A stretch of 64,000 nucleotides of DNA from Sphagnum compactum (GCA_965153455.1 OZ234494.1:3286001-3350000); one strand, 5' to 3'. Shown: positions 12,331 to 25,464, counted from the first letter of the stretch. The notes: generated by a model not told the origin, from the sequence alone. Made by a program: numbers and translations.

Positions 12331-13549
12331 TCCTAATTTTCACTGCATTGTAAATGTTGGGCATGTTTGGTTCATCTTCTACTATGTAAATGTTTTGGTG
12401 TTGCATCAATGGTATTTGATTTGTTTCTTTTTCAACTTTCCATTTGCTTGAATGTGGAATTTAAATTTGCAATGTTTTACAACCTACATTTTAACACTAA
12501 TTAAATGATTACCCTATTATGCACATTGTTGTGACTATGTGGGTGAAGTCTCTAGGGACAAATGCAAGTTCAATCCTATAAGAATTTAAAAGGATTTTGC
12601 ATCATCAAACAACCCCCAATTTCCGTGATGTTAACAAGTTTGGTCTTTAGGTAAATTTTTCCTTCCTTGGTGACATTTGATTGTTTTTTAATCACAAAAA
12701 CTTATGTGTGGCTTGCAAGTTAAAATATGCATTGTCATTGGGTGTAATGTCCTTTAGGACAAGAGTTCAACTCCCTCATTTGATGTTTCATATTTAACCA
12801 TGAATTTCTTGCCAAGTTTTGTCACTCCAATTTTCTCACACCTTGCAAAAAGGTCTCCCAATTTTTTTACTATAGCCTAAATCCACATTTTGTCAAACTT
12901 GAAATAATCATTATTCACATACAAAATGCAACTTGCAATAATCAAATACACAACCCCTTGTAGGGGAAATCACCATGTATTTTTATTTTCTTTATGAGGG
13001 AGCAAGAAAAGAAAACATTTTTAAAAATCCCACTTTTTTCTGATGACCTCTATGACCTCAACATTTAAATGTCACAACTTCTAATTGATTTTCCTCAAAA
13101 AATGGTGACTTTTGCACAAAAAATCCACAAGAAACCCTTGGTACAATTCATGTTTGATTTAACTTTTTTTTGTTGGTACAATGTTAAAATTCAACAAAAA
13201 AAAAAAAAACAATAAACTCAAAAAATATTTTATTGTAGCATTTATAATTATAAATTATCTTTTGGGTGAGACTTTGCTGATGAAAAAAAGGCTCAAAGTT
13301 GTAGAAATTCATGAGGATGTAGATTTTGCATAATCATTTTTTCTGATCTTGGGTTATTTATTATATTATAGAACACTCAAGGAAAGTTCCTAGTATATTC
13401 GGATTGCACCTTTTATCGATGAATATCCCTCCTAGAAAAGAAAAGAGGAGGGGTTTTATTCCTACTCCTAATGAGTGGGAAGGGATTCACACCTAGTTGG
13501 AGGTGTAAGTTCTCTCCCATTCTTAAGTAGGAGGCACATCACATGTGCT

Positions 13550-13910
13550 CCTATTTGCTTAGTGGCCATGAACTTGATTAGCTATGAGGCAAAAACACAT
13601 TTGCTAGTCCACTAAAGCTCTAAACCTTGTAAGCTTTTTTGGGTTCCAAATTTGCTTAGTGGCCATGAATGTAGCTTGATTAGCTATAAGGGGAAAACGC
13701 ATTTGCTAGTCCATTGAAGCTCTAAAACTTGTAAGCTTTTTTGGGTTCCAAATTTGCTTTAGTGGCCATGAATGTAGCTTGACTAGTTATGAGGGGAAAA
13801 CACATTTGCTAGTCCACTAAAGCTCTAAACCTTGTAAGCTTTTTTGGTTTCGAAATTTGCTTTGGTGGCCATGAATGTAGCTTGATTAGCTATGAGGGAA
13901 AAAACACATG
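13550..13910. repeat. 103 bp tandem repeat, about 3.5 copies
   Basis: AGTGGCCATGAA and the following sequence recur at 13561, 13658, 13761 and 13864. Each full unit continues through GATTAGCTATGAGG, TTGCTAGTCCACTAAAGCTC and TTGTAAGCTTTTTTGGGTTC. The first unit lacks a 7 bp AATGTAG piece, giving a 97 bp spacing against 103 bp for the others. The fourth copy is partial. Copies are over 90% alike by eye. There is no coding potential. Confidence 0.9.
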
Positions 13911-14606
13911 TAGTAGGGTTGGTTGGTCACCTAGTGTTGAACTTGCAAGGTAGTCTAGGAGCTAGTAGTCTCCATGAACTTAATTCACATGACTCTCTTG
14001 TATGGTTCTCTAGGGTTGGCTTGAGAATGAGACCTTCAGATCTTCACTTTTTTTATGTCTTGGTCTTCCACAAGTCTTTTGTATATAGTTAGCCTCTCTT
14101 TCACAGTTTGCATCCGAGGCGCAAATTGGTCTTTGAAAAACTTTAGCAGGAGCTTCATAAGCTTTGTAGCAAAATTATGTGTACATCCAGAAAACAATAC
14201 TCATATTGTCAAACCCAATTCGATTTTCAGTTGTAGATTTCTTATGTATCTTCAGTAGATGTGATTGGTGACATGATGGCTGGTTTGGGTCTTATTGAAA
14301 TTTTTTGTTGCTTGAAGAAAGTGTGTGAGGGTGGCATCACCAGTGCCGCAAGGCTAAGTGCAAATTTTCTGCAAATTGAGCAAAATCAAAGGATTAGTGG
14401 ACATGGCTGGAACATGGAAACATGGAAATGCAATGAAAATAAATTTGTGATGGAAAGGGGAAGTACATGAACATTGAGCTTTGTACTCCACTTTGTTCAA
14501 GTGTTTGGAAATTTTGCAGTAAAAGTGTTCTGTACTAGATGATGATGGAGCAACTTCCTGTGTATTATTATCTTTTCATTTATAGTGTGTGGCAATTTGA
14601 TTGAGA

Positions 14607-15155
14607 TTAACTACATAATTTAGAGCATTTGTTGGAAGAGGGACTCTCCCGGGACTCACACACACCCTTTGAGCTTGTTGCTATAACTTGTTTCCCTCTT
14701 TGTTCTGTTGTTGTTTGTAAAGCAGCAGGTGGACAAGGAGGAGGTTGCCGTTTTGATTTGCGATAAAACCTTTGACCAAAGGTGAATTTGGGTCCAGGCA
14801 AGCGGGATTTAAGAGTGTAAGTCCCAGGCCCTGGAAACTTGTCAGGTTGAAAACTCTGGAGCCTTTCAGAGACACTGTAACTAGGAGGAGCAGGTACAGT
14901 GATGTCAATGTTAGCTGTGTATGTGCCAGGGCCCGGATATATGTCTTTGGAAAGACTACCAGGTTTAGAACTCATTGTGAATGCAGGACCAGGTAAGCGT
15001 GTTCTGAAACTATAAGTTCCAGGCCCGGGAGTGCTGCTTGTAGTTCTCAACCTCAATCCCTTGGGCATTGAAAATGCAGGTGCAGCAGTGGTAGTAATCT
15101 CAACTCTAGGACTATAAGCTCCCGGCCCAGGGTAGTCCTCGCTAGAATAATCCAT
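14607..15155 (-). CDS. SHIPPO (PGPG) repeat protein, sperm-flagellum type
   Basis: A single-exon frame encodes 182 residues beginning MDYSSEDYPGPGAY. Four Pro-Gly-Pro-Gly-x-Tyr motifs lie at residues 9-14, 43-48, 74-79 and 108-113. Each pairs with the second half of the SHIPPO/STPGR unit, best seen as LPGPAFTM (54-61) and LPGPKFTF (119-126). Proteins of this family (outer dense fibre 3 / CIMAP type) are known as axonemal microtubule-associated proteins of cilia and flagella. In land plants they are expected where sperm are motile. The C-terminal 45 residues are basic, then Ser/Cys-rich, and do not fit the repeat. The start is the first Met and is followed at once by a complete motif. No intron is needed. 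The identity of the repeat is firm; the sperm role is inferred from the family. Confidence 0.85.
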   Translation of the reverse strand: MDYSSEDYPGPGAYSPRVEITTTAAPAFSMPKGLRLRTTSSTPGPGTYSFRTRLPGPAFTMSSKPGSLSKDIYPGPGTYTANIDITVPAPPSYSVSERLQSFQPDKFPGPGTYTLKSRLPGPKFTFGQRFYRKSKRQPPPCPPAALQTTTEQRGKQVIATSSKGVCESRESPSSNKCSKLCS

Positions 15156-18100
15156 GTCAAAAAAGAATCGCCAAACCTAGATTACTCTACTATGTTAGTA
15201 TGGCATAGTTCATATACACAAAATTCAATATGATACTCTAAAACTCGCACACCAAACTGCGAATGTTTGTGACTCTTTGTGTATGTGTGAAACTCAAAGC
15301 AATTGTGCATATATATATAATACATATATGATCTTTTTGACCTTTTGTCAGTAGTGACCCATTAAGGATTTGGAATAGATTGACATGAGTTTCATTACCC
15401 AGATTTTTTTTTAAAAATTTAAAAGAGACATTCTCGAATAGAGACATTCTTTTTCAGAGAATCATACATGTCAATAATGAAACACAAGATTTTTGTTTTG
15501 GGGCTGGCCAAGAGAGTGTGAATCTCAGAAGAATTGGCGTGTTAAATCAGAATGGTTGATTGATTGATTGATTCCCTCTTGATTATCATATGAATGGTAT
15601 GATGGGTGTTGGAGTTGTGAGGTTCTTCTGAAATCCTGGTTGTGTTTTTTTATTGTTTCTTCTTCTTCTTCTGTGGATTCTACTACAAGCTTTCTTTTGA
15701 TCATTTGCATGAATATAACAATAATGTATGTGTGTGTTGTTCCTTTACATCTGCTAAAGTGATTGTGGAAAGACCAGATGTAGAGCTACTGACGAGAGCC
15801 CCTTTTGAAACTAGCTAGCTAGTTGCTTGCAAGAGGGGGGTGGTCAAAGGAGGTAGAAAGATTAAATTCAGTTATCAAAAATTTGCCAGCAACCGTCACA
15901 ACTCTTGATCTTCAGCCAATTTGACTACATTTCGACTACATTTTGCTTTGTTTGAGATCTGACCCGGTTGGGCGGTTATCAGAAGGACAAACATAACATA
16001 CGCCTCCCCCCCAGTGGGTATCTGGCCAGTCCTTTAAGGTTGTTGTCGGTGGAACATCTTTCGAACCCAAGAATTTGGAGGATTCCTGATCGCGAGTTTT
16101 TTTTCAACCTTCAACTCTTTGCTGATGATACAATAAGGGGTAGTCAATTAATGACAATATCTTGTCCTTTTATGATTCTCACATTCAAAATCCAAAATGC
16201 GCAAAACATTCAGGAGGAGGGATGTATGGTGTTCTATCATATTATGCGTACCTCATTAGCAAGTTCTATTCATCTTTGAACTGTAAACATTAGCTAATCG
16301 TCAAGCCCAAGCTAAAAAGCCAATATATTCAATTGCTAATCTGCATGGTTGGAAATTTAGAAGCTTGAAAAGCTGAAAGCATAAATGAAGAACAAGAGTA
16401 ACATCTAGTCATGACCAGGCCCGTGAGCTCCTTGAGCCCAACTTGAGAATGGCAATATTTTACAAAACTTGGATCCTACAGTACAAGTCAAATGAGAATG
16501 AACCATATCCGAAAACATGAGTTGGACCTGAATACAAACAAGCTGAAACCTGAACCTCACTAGAAGGATAGGCAGAGGGATAGGCAAATGGAGTACCGAG
16601 AGTAGGCATGAAACTAGCAGCCTAAGGAAAAACCATAGAAAAGAGAAAAGGAGGAGCAGCTACAAGAAGGAAAGAAAGAAGAATCCTTTCCAGGCAAGAA
16701 GCAAATGCCTTTCACATGTAGAAGAAAATCACAAGTACAGGAAAAACATAGCAACAACTGGAAAAGGGAAGGGATTAGGAAAGACACTTGGAGTCAGCAG
16801 TTTAAAGACAGAACAGTCAGATTGAGAAGGGGAGAATAGGCTAAGGCAATCATCAGCAGCTCCTTACTGAAATTGTTACTTACATACTACACAACATGGG
16901 AATTTGCGACTGGACCCCACAGACGTAGGTCTGATCAATCTGAGAACCAAGGCTTCTGCTGCAAAGGATTCTTCATCTTTGAGTTGAGCATTTGTGGATT
17001 GTTGATGTACTTTGCTGATGTTTTGTAAAAAGGCATTTCTTCTGTTCGTGCAAATGGGATTTCATCCAATCCAAAGAAACAAGGGCCACACATCATGGCA
17101 ATCACAGCACAAGGTGTTTCAGCTATTTTTAACAATAATCTGAGAAACTGAAGAACTGATCTGCATGAACAAAAAAAACTTTCACCCATGTTAACAATTA
17201 GTCCTGCAAGGAGGCAAAAAAACTGACCCATATAAACCACAAACCTTGTAGGGCCATGCTGTGGAAAAATGCTCAGGAACCTGCTAGAGTTTGCAACAAA
17301 TGTCCTACTAAAACTGGTAAGCATAGTTAACTGTAGCAATACTAGAAATATACATAGTGAAGGTACTGATTTGAGCAAATGTTTTAAGCAAATTTGATGT
17401 GCAAAGAAATACGCTCGTGACACTTGTGTGTATCAAGTATTCCATCCTAGTACCTGCAACTATGACAGGAGGAGCCAATACTCGATAACATCTGCATTGA
17501 GAAGGCCAAACACTTGCATATTCTGGTTCCAGATACATCATTGCTGCTTCACCAAGGAGAAACCGCTGCTTGAGAAAACTGCAAAAAAGCAGCCAAGAAG
17601 ATGAATTTAGGCAGGCACAACCTGAGTTCAAACTGTTATGTGATTTATCCCAAAACTGCAAAAGTTCAATTCCACGTCCCCAGATGCAAAAGGTGATAAA
17701 GAGAAAGCAAGCACATTCATACTAATATGGCATCATGAGTCTGAACTTTTCAAGAATTGTGAACTTGATCAATGCAGCTGACACTGACAATGAAGTTCAC
17801 AATCTATTTCTTTTATGAGAACCCTGATCTGCTTTACGGATGGTGCATCTACGAAACTGCTGTCAATCATCTGTCTGACACCAAGCAGCCATGACAAAAA
17901 TAGTCTACTGGAAGAAGCTGATGGAGATGAGGAAAAAGACGATGAAGAAGCTCACATGAGCTTTATACCTCACGGCAGATTTTCGATTGTGCTGCAACTG
18001 ACAACCTTTCCTCTCCCAGGTGGTCTCCATCTTCTGAAGAGTGATGACACCATCCTTATGGGGAAAACGAATGAGCACCCTGGGAAGAACAGCTGGTTAA

Positions 18101-18347
18101 TAAACCTCTGCCTGCTATTCACTCTGCAACAGAGCAAACCGGAAATTTCCACATGGACTACAGAATCTGATGTTCAAGGATTTAGGGTTTAGGGTTTACC
18201 CTGGGCCTGGTTTACCAAAGAACTGAAAACTAGGAAATCTCTATTACATGATGAAGAAGAATGCACATGAGATGATGAAGCAGACACTACTACATCATGC
18301 AGAAACATCACAGACATCTCTCATCTCTCAGTGTGTGTCCAAGGAGA

Positions 18348-18772
18348 TCAGACTGCAGCATCTACTGCAGGTACAAAGATTGTCCAAGATTGGCCAATCT
18401 TTAAGGGATCAGGCAACCAATGCCAAGAATTTTGGTGCATATAGTAAGCTACAACTCGATCGATGACATCATCAGAGATATAGAGAAAGCCATTTCTTCC
18501 TACACAACAGAAATCTTCAAAGCTGATATTCAGCTTCCGATTTCTGAGAGCCTATCAGATAGGCATTCCGTGGTGGTACAACATGGACCTCTGTAGAGAA
18601 ACCATGGGTGCAAATCGGAAGTCACGCGGCGGAGCTCCCTCCGAAGCTCAAGGAATTTCTGAGAGCCTAGCAAAATATTCCATGCCTTGCAAACACATCG
18701 CATTCGCACGATGCTGCTTCCTACAGGTATGTAGAGCAATACCTTCTCTAAAAAACCCCTTTGAGGAGCTGA
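18348..18772 (-). pseudogene. F-box/kelch-type gene relic, middle deleted
   Basis: Minus-strand frame 18772-18530 encodes an F-box C-terminal half: FLEKVLLYIPVGS, then IVRMRCVCKAWNILLGSQKF, LELRREL and HPWFLYRG, ending at a stop. A second frame, 18548-18348, encodes a typical F-box/kelch C-terminus: NISFEDFCCVGRNGFLYIS, RVVAYYMHQNSWHWLPDP, then WTIFVPAVDAAV and a stop. Proteins of this family are usually 350-450 residues, with about 250 residues of kelch-like sequence between these parts. Here the parts abut in different frames, so the middle is missing. The F-box frame also has a stop just upstream of SAPQRGFLEK and no good start codon. I conclude it is a pseudogene; a spliced alternative is unlikely in so short a space. 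Intact relatives are substrate receptors of SCF ubiquitin ligases. Confidence 0.7.
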
Positions 18773-19204
18773 CTACACAGACGTTGATTCATCATGGACT
18801 CTAGGCAGAACGACATGATGCGCCAATTGCAAGCAAATCATTGGAGCGATAATATGCCAAGTAGCTACAAAAACTAGTCCTCTCCACTGCAACGATCCAG
18901 CAATCACTGCAATCTATGTGTGGGTGTGTGAGACAGAGAGATAGAGAGAGACAGAGAGACAGAGAGAGAGAGATACTCTTCAAATTGAAGTGTCTAAAGG
19001 CGATATCAACCAGTGAAAAATCGGAAAAAAACTGAGAAACACCGCAACGCCGTCGCCTTCCATAGCCGAGCTTAAAAACAAGCTAAATAATTTCTATAAT
19101 TTCTTTAGCGTGCAGACGCGGAGCATATCCGCAAACATCCATTGCAAGACTCTTCGTGGGCCTCGTCCGTTCCAGCGAGGGAGAAGGGGAGAGAGAGACG
19201 ATGG

Positions 19205-19390
19205 GTCGCCCGGATTATAATCGGGCGGACCACAGTGTCATCGGGTTCACGATTCTCGCTTGGTAATTGGCTTGGAGGGTACGTGTCCACGTGCCTTCCA
19301 CGTGCGAGAATAAAGGCGATGATGGGAACTTGATTACGTGGCTGAACTTGTTCCCAAATCTCGTCCACATCCCGACGCTGACTCAGCAAA
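19205..19390. promoter_or_regulatory. Cluster of ACGT (G-box/ABRE) elements in a GC-rich patch
   Basis: Two perfect CACGTG G-boxes lie at 19288-19293 and 19299-19304, 11 bp apart. An ACGTGGC ABRE-like core is at 19336-19342, and a TGACTCA bZIP-type site inside a TGCTGACTCAGCA palindrome is near 19379-19385. An inverted repeat, CGCCCGGATTATAATCGGGCG, is at 19207-19227. The patch is much richer in GC than its flanks and lies about 0.5 kb upstream of the minus-strand F-box relic, so it may be the promoter of the former gene. Binding by bZIP or bHLH factors is inferred from motifs only. Confidence 0.45.
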
Positions 19391-21639
19391 GTTTTTGTTG
19401 TGTCCATTCTTTCAGTCATCTCCAAATTAGACTAAATTAATTAATTAAAAGGAATAAAATTTTCTTTTTATTTAATCATGCATAAGGATAATAATAATAA
19501 TAATAAAATCATATTATACATATCCATTACAAAAACAATAATGTTACCACGATTTCCTTTATATGTTTTTAAAGCAATTTTCTTTCCATCTTGGTTAAAT
19601 GTAATATATATAGGAATGGAGATCCAATTAAAAATAATATCAAAATTTCACATGCATGACTTGATGGTTATTCATTCAAATTATAAGACAAATTAAATTT
19701 TCAAAAAAATAATTTAATCAGTTAATTTACAATTCATCCAATAAATTACATGATTTGTGTTAACTATTTTTTTGAATAAATATGAATTGTTTAAAAGTGT
19801 AAAGATTTTATTAATTTTTGTTTTGTCTTGAAAAATGATCATAATTCCAAATCATGTTACAATATGCTAACTACTTTAAGCTTTAAGTTTTTTTATTATA
19901 AGCCACAACTTTGTTCATATGTTATAAACACATAATGACCCATTTACATCTGGCAAATGACTCTTGAAATTTTAACATTTTAAAATTATATTTTGAATTT
20001 CTAAAAATTTCAAGTATTAAAGTTTTTTAATTATGAATTTTATTTAAATGTGAATGGTAGGTTATCATTAGTTCAAATTTTTTAATCAAAATATTTATAT
20101 TAAATGAGTCCTTAGCCTAATGTTTTATAAAATTGATTTTTTGGTGCCAAAATTCAAAGTCTTTTACTAAAACCAAAATTCAATTTATTAAATTAAATTA
20201 TTTTTTAAAAAAATTCTTCAATAGTCATATAAATCATTTAACACAAATTTCCTAGATCAACATGACATTAAATGGCATCACATAAATATATTTGACAAAA
20301 TTGATAGTTTTTTAGTCATCCAACATGGTTTTTGACTCATTTGACTATGATCGCACCCAAAACCACCACAAATGATTGAACAAATGTTTATGAATTTGAC
20401 CTTCTTTGAGAGAACAAAATCACTAACCCAACATATTCAATGTTCATCACAAAACCTTCAATATTTATCATTCACATATGATATTGGGTGCTTTTGAATT
20501 TGGCCCTTTTAAAAAAAACAAAGCCATGGCACCGCAACAACGTTGATCATCATCACAAGACCTTCAAAATCTACCCTACATTATGAATTTTCCAAAGCAC
20601 AATTGTATTGCAACATTTTCCTTATCTTCACATCATTGCCAAAAAATTGTTACTATGAATTTTTGGCAATGAGACCTTTCTACCATCAATTTCCAAGTTG
20701 GCAAGAATCATCCCTACCCACACCCAATTATACAAATCATATATATAACTAAACACTTTCTATGGTATTGATTCATTCTACCTTTGCAAATATAAAGAGT
20801 CATTACCCAATTCATTACAACTCTTGCTTGGGACTGACATCCTTCATGTTGTTGAACATGTGTATAGTTTCAACAAATTTTGCATTCACAACATACTAGC
20901 ATGTAGTCATGTTGTACTTTTGTGTGTTCCATTCAGTGTTCCATGGAGATTTTTTTGTGTCAATTTGAAAGAAATTTCCATGACAATTTGAATGTAACAC
21001 AATAACCAATGTAATCATTTAACCTTATGAAGATCTTTTACAAAATGTTAAATGATCACCTTCATTATAATCATGGTTTTTTACCCCCAAATTTGTGAGG
21101 TAGGTGAAATGGTGATTTTTCAAAAAAGAATTTAACCAAGTTTAGCTACAAACCAAAGAGCAATATATATATATATTTTGAAACTTCATTATAAAATTGC
21201 AACATCCTAGAAGCTATGGTCTAAATATGGTGAAATGTTTTTTTCCTCTCCTTGGAATATAACAATTTTGTGCCATTTTTTTCTCAAAAAATCTTTTATA
21301 AGATTTGTCACCCTTTTTTTTGGGTCATCAAATGGCAAAATTTTGCCCAAATTCTTTTACTAATGAATAAATAAACATGACAAAGCAACCATCACCTTCA
21401 TAATGAATAACAATGATAAGTTGCCATGACTACTCATTGATTTTGACATCAACTCCTGAGTGATGGGTGTAAAATAGGTATATAACAATTCACTTAAAAT
21501 ATGGCAACTTTAATAACAAAAAATAAGACACATAATTCAATAACAAAAAAAAACCAAAACATGTTTTTATTAAAAATGAACTTAAATATACATTAACTTC
21601 CCAAGTATATATATGAAGGGGTTTGGTCATGAAAATGTG

Positions 21640-21758
21640 TTTTTAGGTTACTTTAGGTTCCTAGTAATTGTTTTAGAATATGTTCCATGTAGATGAAAAT
21701 AATTAAATATAAAGTAATATAATGAATGAAAAATGAATTTCATATAATATTTCCTACA
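21640..21758 (-). repeat. 3' LTR remnant (inner part)
   Basis: Directly after the polypurine tract, the sequence on the plus strand ends TTTCATATAATATTTCCTACA. It contains GAATATGTTCCA 83 bp from that end. The copy at the other side of the element has GAATATGTTCCA 80 bp from its end, TTCATAATATTTTTTACA. Conserved spacing and ends support an LTR pair. The outer limit is not resolved. Confidence 0.5.
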
Positions 21759-21803
21759 CCCCCTTTGAAGTTGAGCTTCTTTAAAAAAAATTAAAAAATA
21801 GAA

Positions 21804-22121
21804 TTAATGTTTGTAGAAAGATGAAGACCAAAAATGGAACACACAAAATTCATGTTTTGGTTCAATTAAAACTTTGGTAAAGGTATTTATAAACATTTTT
21901 GCAATATTATAATAAATAATATTTTGATTCACTTGTTCACATATGAAATGATAGCGTATGGCAATATGCTTGGAACATTCATGGAAATTGGATTTTTCAA
22001 CCAACTTAATACATGATTGATTATCACAATAAAGTGGAATTGATTGTAATGTAAGAAATCCAAGGTCAAACACTAACATTTGAAGCCAGATGGTTTTTTT
22101 GGTCGCAATAGTTACAACCAT
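21804..22121 (-). pseudogene. Copia RNase H fragment
   Basis: A frame of about 105 residues contains IPLYCDNQSCIKLVEKSNFH, ECSKHIAIRYHFICEQV and FTKVL. This is the diagnostic copia RNase H C-terminal block, in which the CDNQ aspartate belongs to the active site. The usual LTKAL motif is altered to FTKVL. It is in place at the 3' end of pol, just before the polypurine tract. Confidence 0.8.
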
Positions 22122-22326
22122 ATATTTTGTTTCAATATTATAAAGAATAATGGAAAGTTAATTCTTTGATTACCATGGAATAGGTCCTCCTACATTTTTA
22201 AATGAGAAAATTTCCTCCTATAATGGATTTCAATTATTAAAATTTGAATCATACCAACCAATTCAACTGTTTGGTTGGGATGAATTGAACACATAATCCC
22301 AAATGTAATAGTAGCTTTGATGTACT

Positions 22327-22572
22327 TCAAAATTCACTTTGTGGTTGCCTAATTTTTTTTCTAGGATTGTTAATAAATTGTGAAATATGAAAAACCAAAT
22401 AAGTTATATTGGGCCAAGTGCACACCATAACATGCATCAAACTTCCTATGACATTTGAATATGGAATTTTTCTCATACATGGTAACTGGAAACTTTGTTT
22501 TGTTAAGTTTAAAAGTAGCAAAACTGGTGTGATGATTGGATGACATAAGTCCATTTTATATTTTGTCAACAC
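22327..22572 (-). pseudogene. Copia reverse transcriptase C-terminal fragment
   Basis: The frame encodes MDLCHPIITPV, then MRKIPYSNVIGSLMHVMVCT and WPNITYLVFHISQFINNP. This matches the copia RT C-terminal block (normally YxxAIGSLMYxMxxTRPDIAxAV). The Arg-Pro-Asp of the family is changed to Trp-Pro-Asn. Upstream, the catalytic YVDD position (22742-22753) reads Y-M-D-N and stops interrupt the frame. Confidence 0.75.
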
Positions 22573-25464
22573 ATCATTTAAATATTTTCTTGGGATAGGT
22601 GTAGTTTCTTTTTACCTTTATTTCTCTTAATTTGTATACCAAGGTAATATGCAACTTCTCTCGAATTAATCATTTCAAATTTTGAAACAAGGATGATTTA
22701 ATGGATTCCAAAAAAGTAATTTGATTATTAACAAATATTAAGTTATCCATATAAAGTCCCAAGTAAATAAATGATGTACCAATCCTTTAAATATAGATAT
22801 TTGTGTTAGCTTGATTTTTTTATGAAACTTATATCTATAAAAGATAAGAGTCCATTTGCTCATACCATGTATGAAGGGATTTTTTTAATGCATAAAGTTT
22901 AATTAGTTTTTAAAAGCTAGCATGCACATATCTTATGTTCAAAACCTTTCTAAATATAATTTTCAAGTTGGTTCATGGATATTTCTTCATGCAAATGACC
23001 ATTGAAAAATGTTAGGTGAATGACCATTTAATGAACTTTCAAATTTAAGTTGATATGAAAAGACAAAAAAATAATTAGATAAATCATTCTTATCGCAAAA
23101 TTAAAATGCCTCATGATAATCAAGTCATTGTTCTTGTGAAAAACCCCACAGAACAAAATGGATTTTCTATTTCAATATTGATTCATTGGAATTTTTTTTT
23201 GTTTTTTGGAAGAATCCATTTACAATTTACTAGTGTCTTATTAGGAGGTAGGTCATCCAATTGGCATGTTTCATTTTTGAGAAAAGATGCTTATTCATCA
23301 TCAAATGCAACTTTCCAATTATCAGCATTTAATAAATCAAATTCTAATTATTTTTTGAACATTTATTTCTATGTAAAGAAAATAGGTAAAATTGAATACA
23401 GTTTTATGCTTTCGATTTGGTTTTTTGATTTGAGTTGAATGTCAAACTTGATTTGCTATTTTTAATGAAAACCAAGCCTAGGAGAAGATTCCAAAGTTTA
23501 TCATAATTTATGAGCTTCACGTGTTGACATAAGTGTTGTAAGAACTATGGGCTTTCCTACTAGGGGTTAACAATTGAAGAGCAACCGCATTTGGTTATTC
23601 ACCATCATTATTTGAAAGCATGAAAATTTCCTATGTGTTCTCCAGTGTGACATCAATAAAAGGGTTCATTAATATTTCCCCCTTCGTTTGGAATTCAGGT
23701 TAATTCATTGAAACTAACATTTTGACAAAAAGTAACTTGTTGCTTTAATTTTTGAAACAACCTATATGTTTTATGGCCTTTTGTTTCTCCATAAAAAAGG
23801 AATAAACATTCAATTAACTTCAAATCCAATTTATGACATAATTATATTGATATTGGGCATAGTCTATACAATCAAATATTTAAAAGGTGCCTTACATTCA
23901 ATTTAATATCATACCAAATTTCATGTGGTGTAACATTATTGAAGGCCAAGACGAGGGTTTCATTTTGGGCAAAAGATGATGTAGCCATTGCTTCACCCCC
24001 AAAACATTAGAATGTCTTACATGTGTTCACATAGATCGGGCATTTCAACCAAAGTTCAATTTTTGTGTTTTGCAATGCCATTTTGTTTCAGAATGTAGGA
24101 CAATGAATCGCTTCAAAATGCGAGTAGCTTCACAAAATTCTTTGAATTGATGATTAACAAACTCACCTCCATTATCTATTCAAATTATTTTAATCTTTGT
24201 TCCAATTCAATTTTCCACGAGCTTTAAATATTGGAAATTTTCAAAAACTTGAATATTTATATTTGAAGAAATAGACCATTGTTTATTAAGAATAATCATC
24301 AATAAAAATTAGAAAATATTGGCTCCTCCAAATGTACTTCTAACAAGTCTAAAATTTTCGTTGTTTACCATTGTCTATTGGAAACTTGAGCTTATGTTGC
24401 TTACAAAACAAATAACTCTTACAAAATGGCAATTGAGTCATTCACGTATTGATGCCTTATAAAATTCCTCTAGTCTCCATTAGTTTTAATGCTTGTATGT
24501 TACATTGGCCAAATCTTAAATGTCATTTCATTGTATCTTTAGGGCCCATATTATCAACACATGCAAGATTTGACTTATCATGGAATTCTAACTACAACTA
24601 GGTATAAGGATCCTTCCTTGATACATTCAAATTTAATGTGTTTACTTAGAAAGTTAATCACACATTTAATACTAATGAGCTCCCCTTGTTTGTTGACTTT
24701 CCCATAGGCAAAAAAAATTAGACAACCTTGTAAAACTTCTTAAACTTGTGTTATCATGTTGGATTTGAATTTAATAAGTAGTACCACTCCCAATTGCCTC
24801 TTGTGTACTATCATCTCCCAAATAAATCATAGTGGGATTTGGAAATTTATTGGAAAAAAAAAGTTTTGCTCCTCTTTAATTGTCATATGTTCTATAGCCC
24901 AGAAGTCCAAATACCATGCTTCAAGAAAATAATTGAACACTTCCAAATGTAGTAAACAATTATGGGTTTTTTTTTTTTTTCATTTACGACATTCCCCATA
25001 GTCAAATTGTTAAAGCTTGAGTTTGAAAAATCCCATTTGTTTGATTTGTTCTGCAATGTCAACATTCTTTAGCAATATGATTGGGTTTTGTGCAAAGAAA
25101 AGCAAGGTCCTTTTTGTTTTTATTATTTTGATTATCTTCATTTTGTGAAATTGCCATGGGTTTATAATTGCCATTTTGATTATTCTTTCATTGTGAATTT
25201 TTTAAAAATTTGTTAAATAAATTTCCTTTAGAATTCCTATAAAATGTTGTGGTTTCTTTTGAAGAATTGTTACATCATAACATAGTCTCGTATTTTTTCA
25301 ATGCTTGACATAATTGGTCAAACATCAAACTTGTAAGACTTCACATTGAAGTCACAAATTATGCATAGAATTTTCGTAAACTGCACAACAAGTGTAATGT
25401 TGTTTATTCATTGGAGTAGGCAACCTCTTGCTTTGGTTAATTGGTTTTGTAGCTTTAAAACTTA

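Noticed and set aside
15968-16279. Plus-strand ORF with LFADDT, reminiscent of a LINE reverse transcriptase
   Set aside because: Only this six-residue string fits. No other RT motif precedes or follows it, so it is probably chance.
16935-17661. Minus-strand ORFs that might hold the missing kelch part of the F-box gene
   Set aside because: They lie downstream of the F-box C-terminal end and contain no kelch-like pattern that I can align. Order and content both argue against it.
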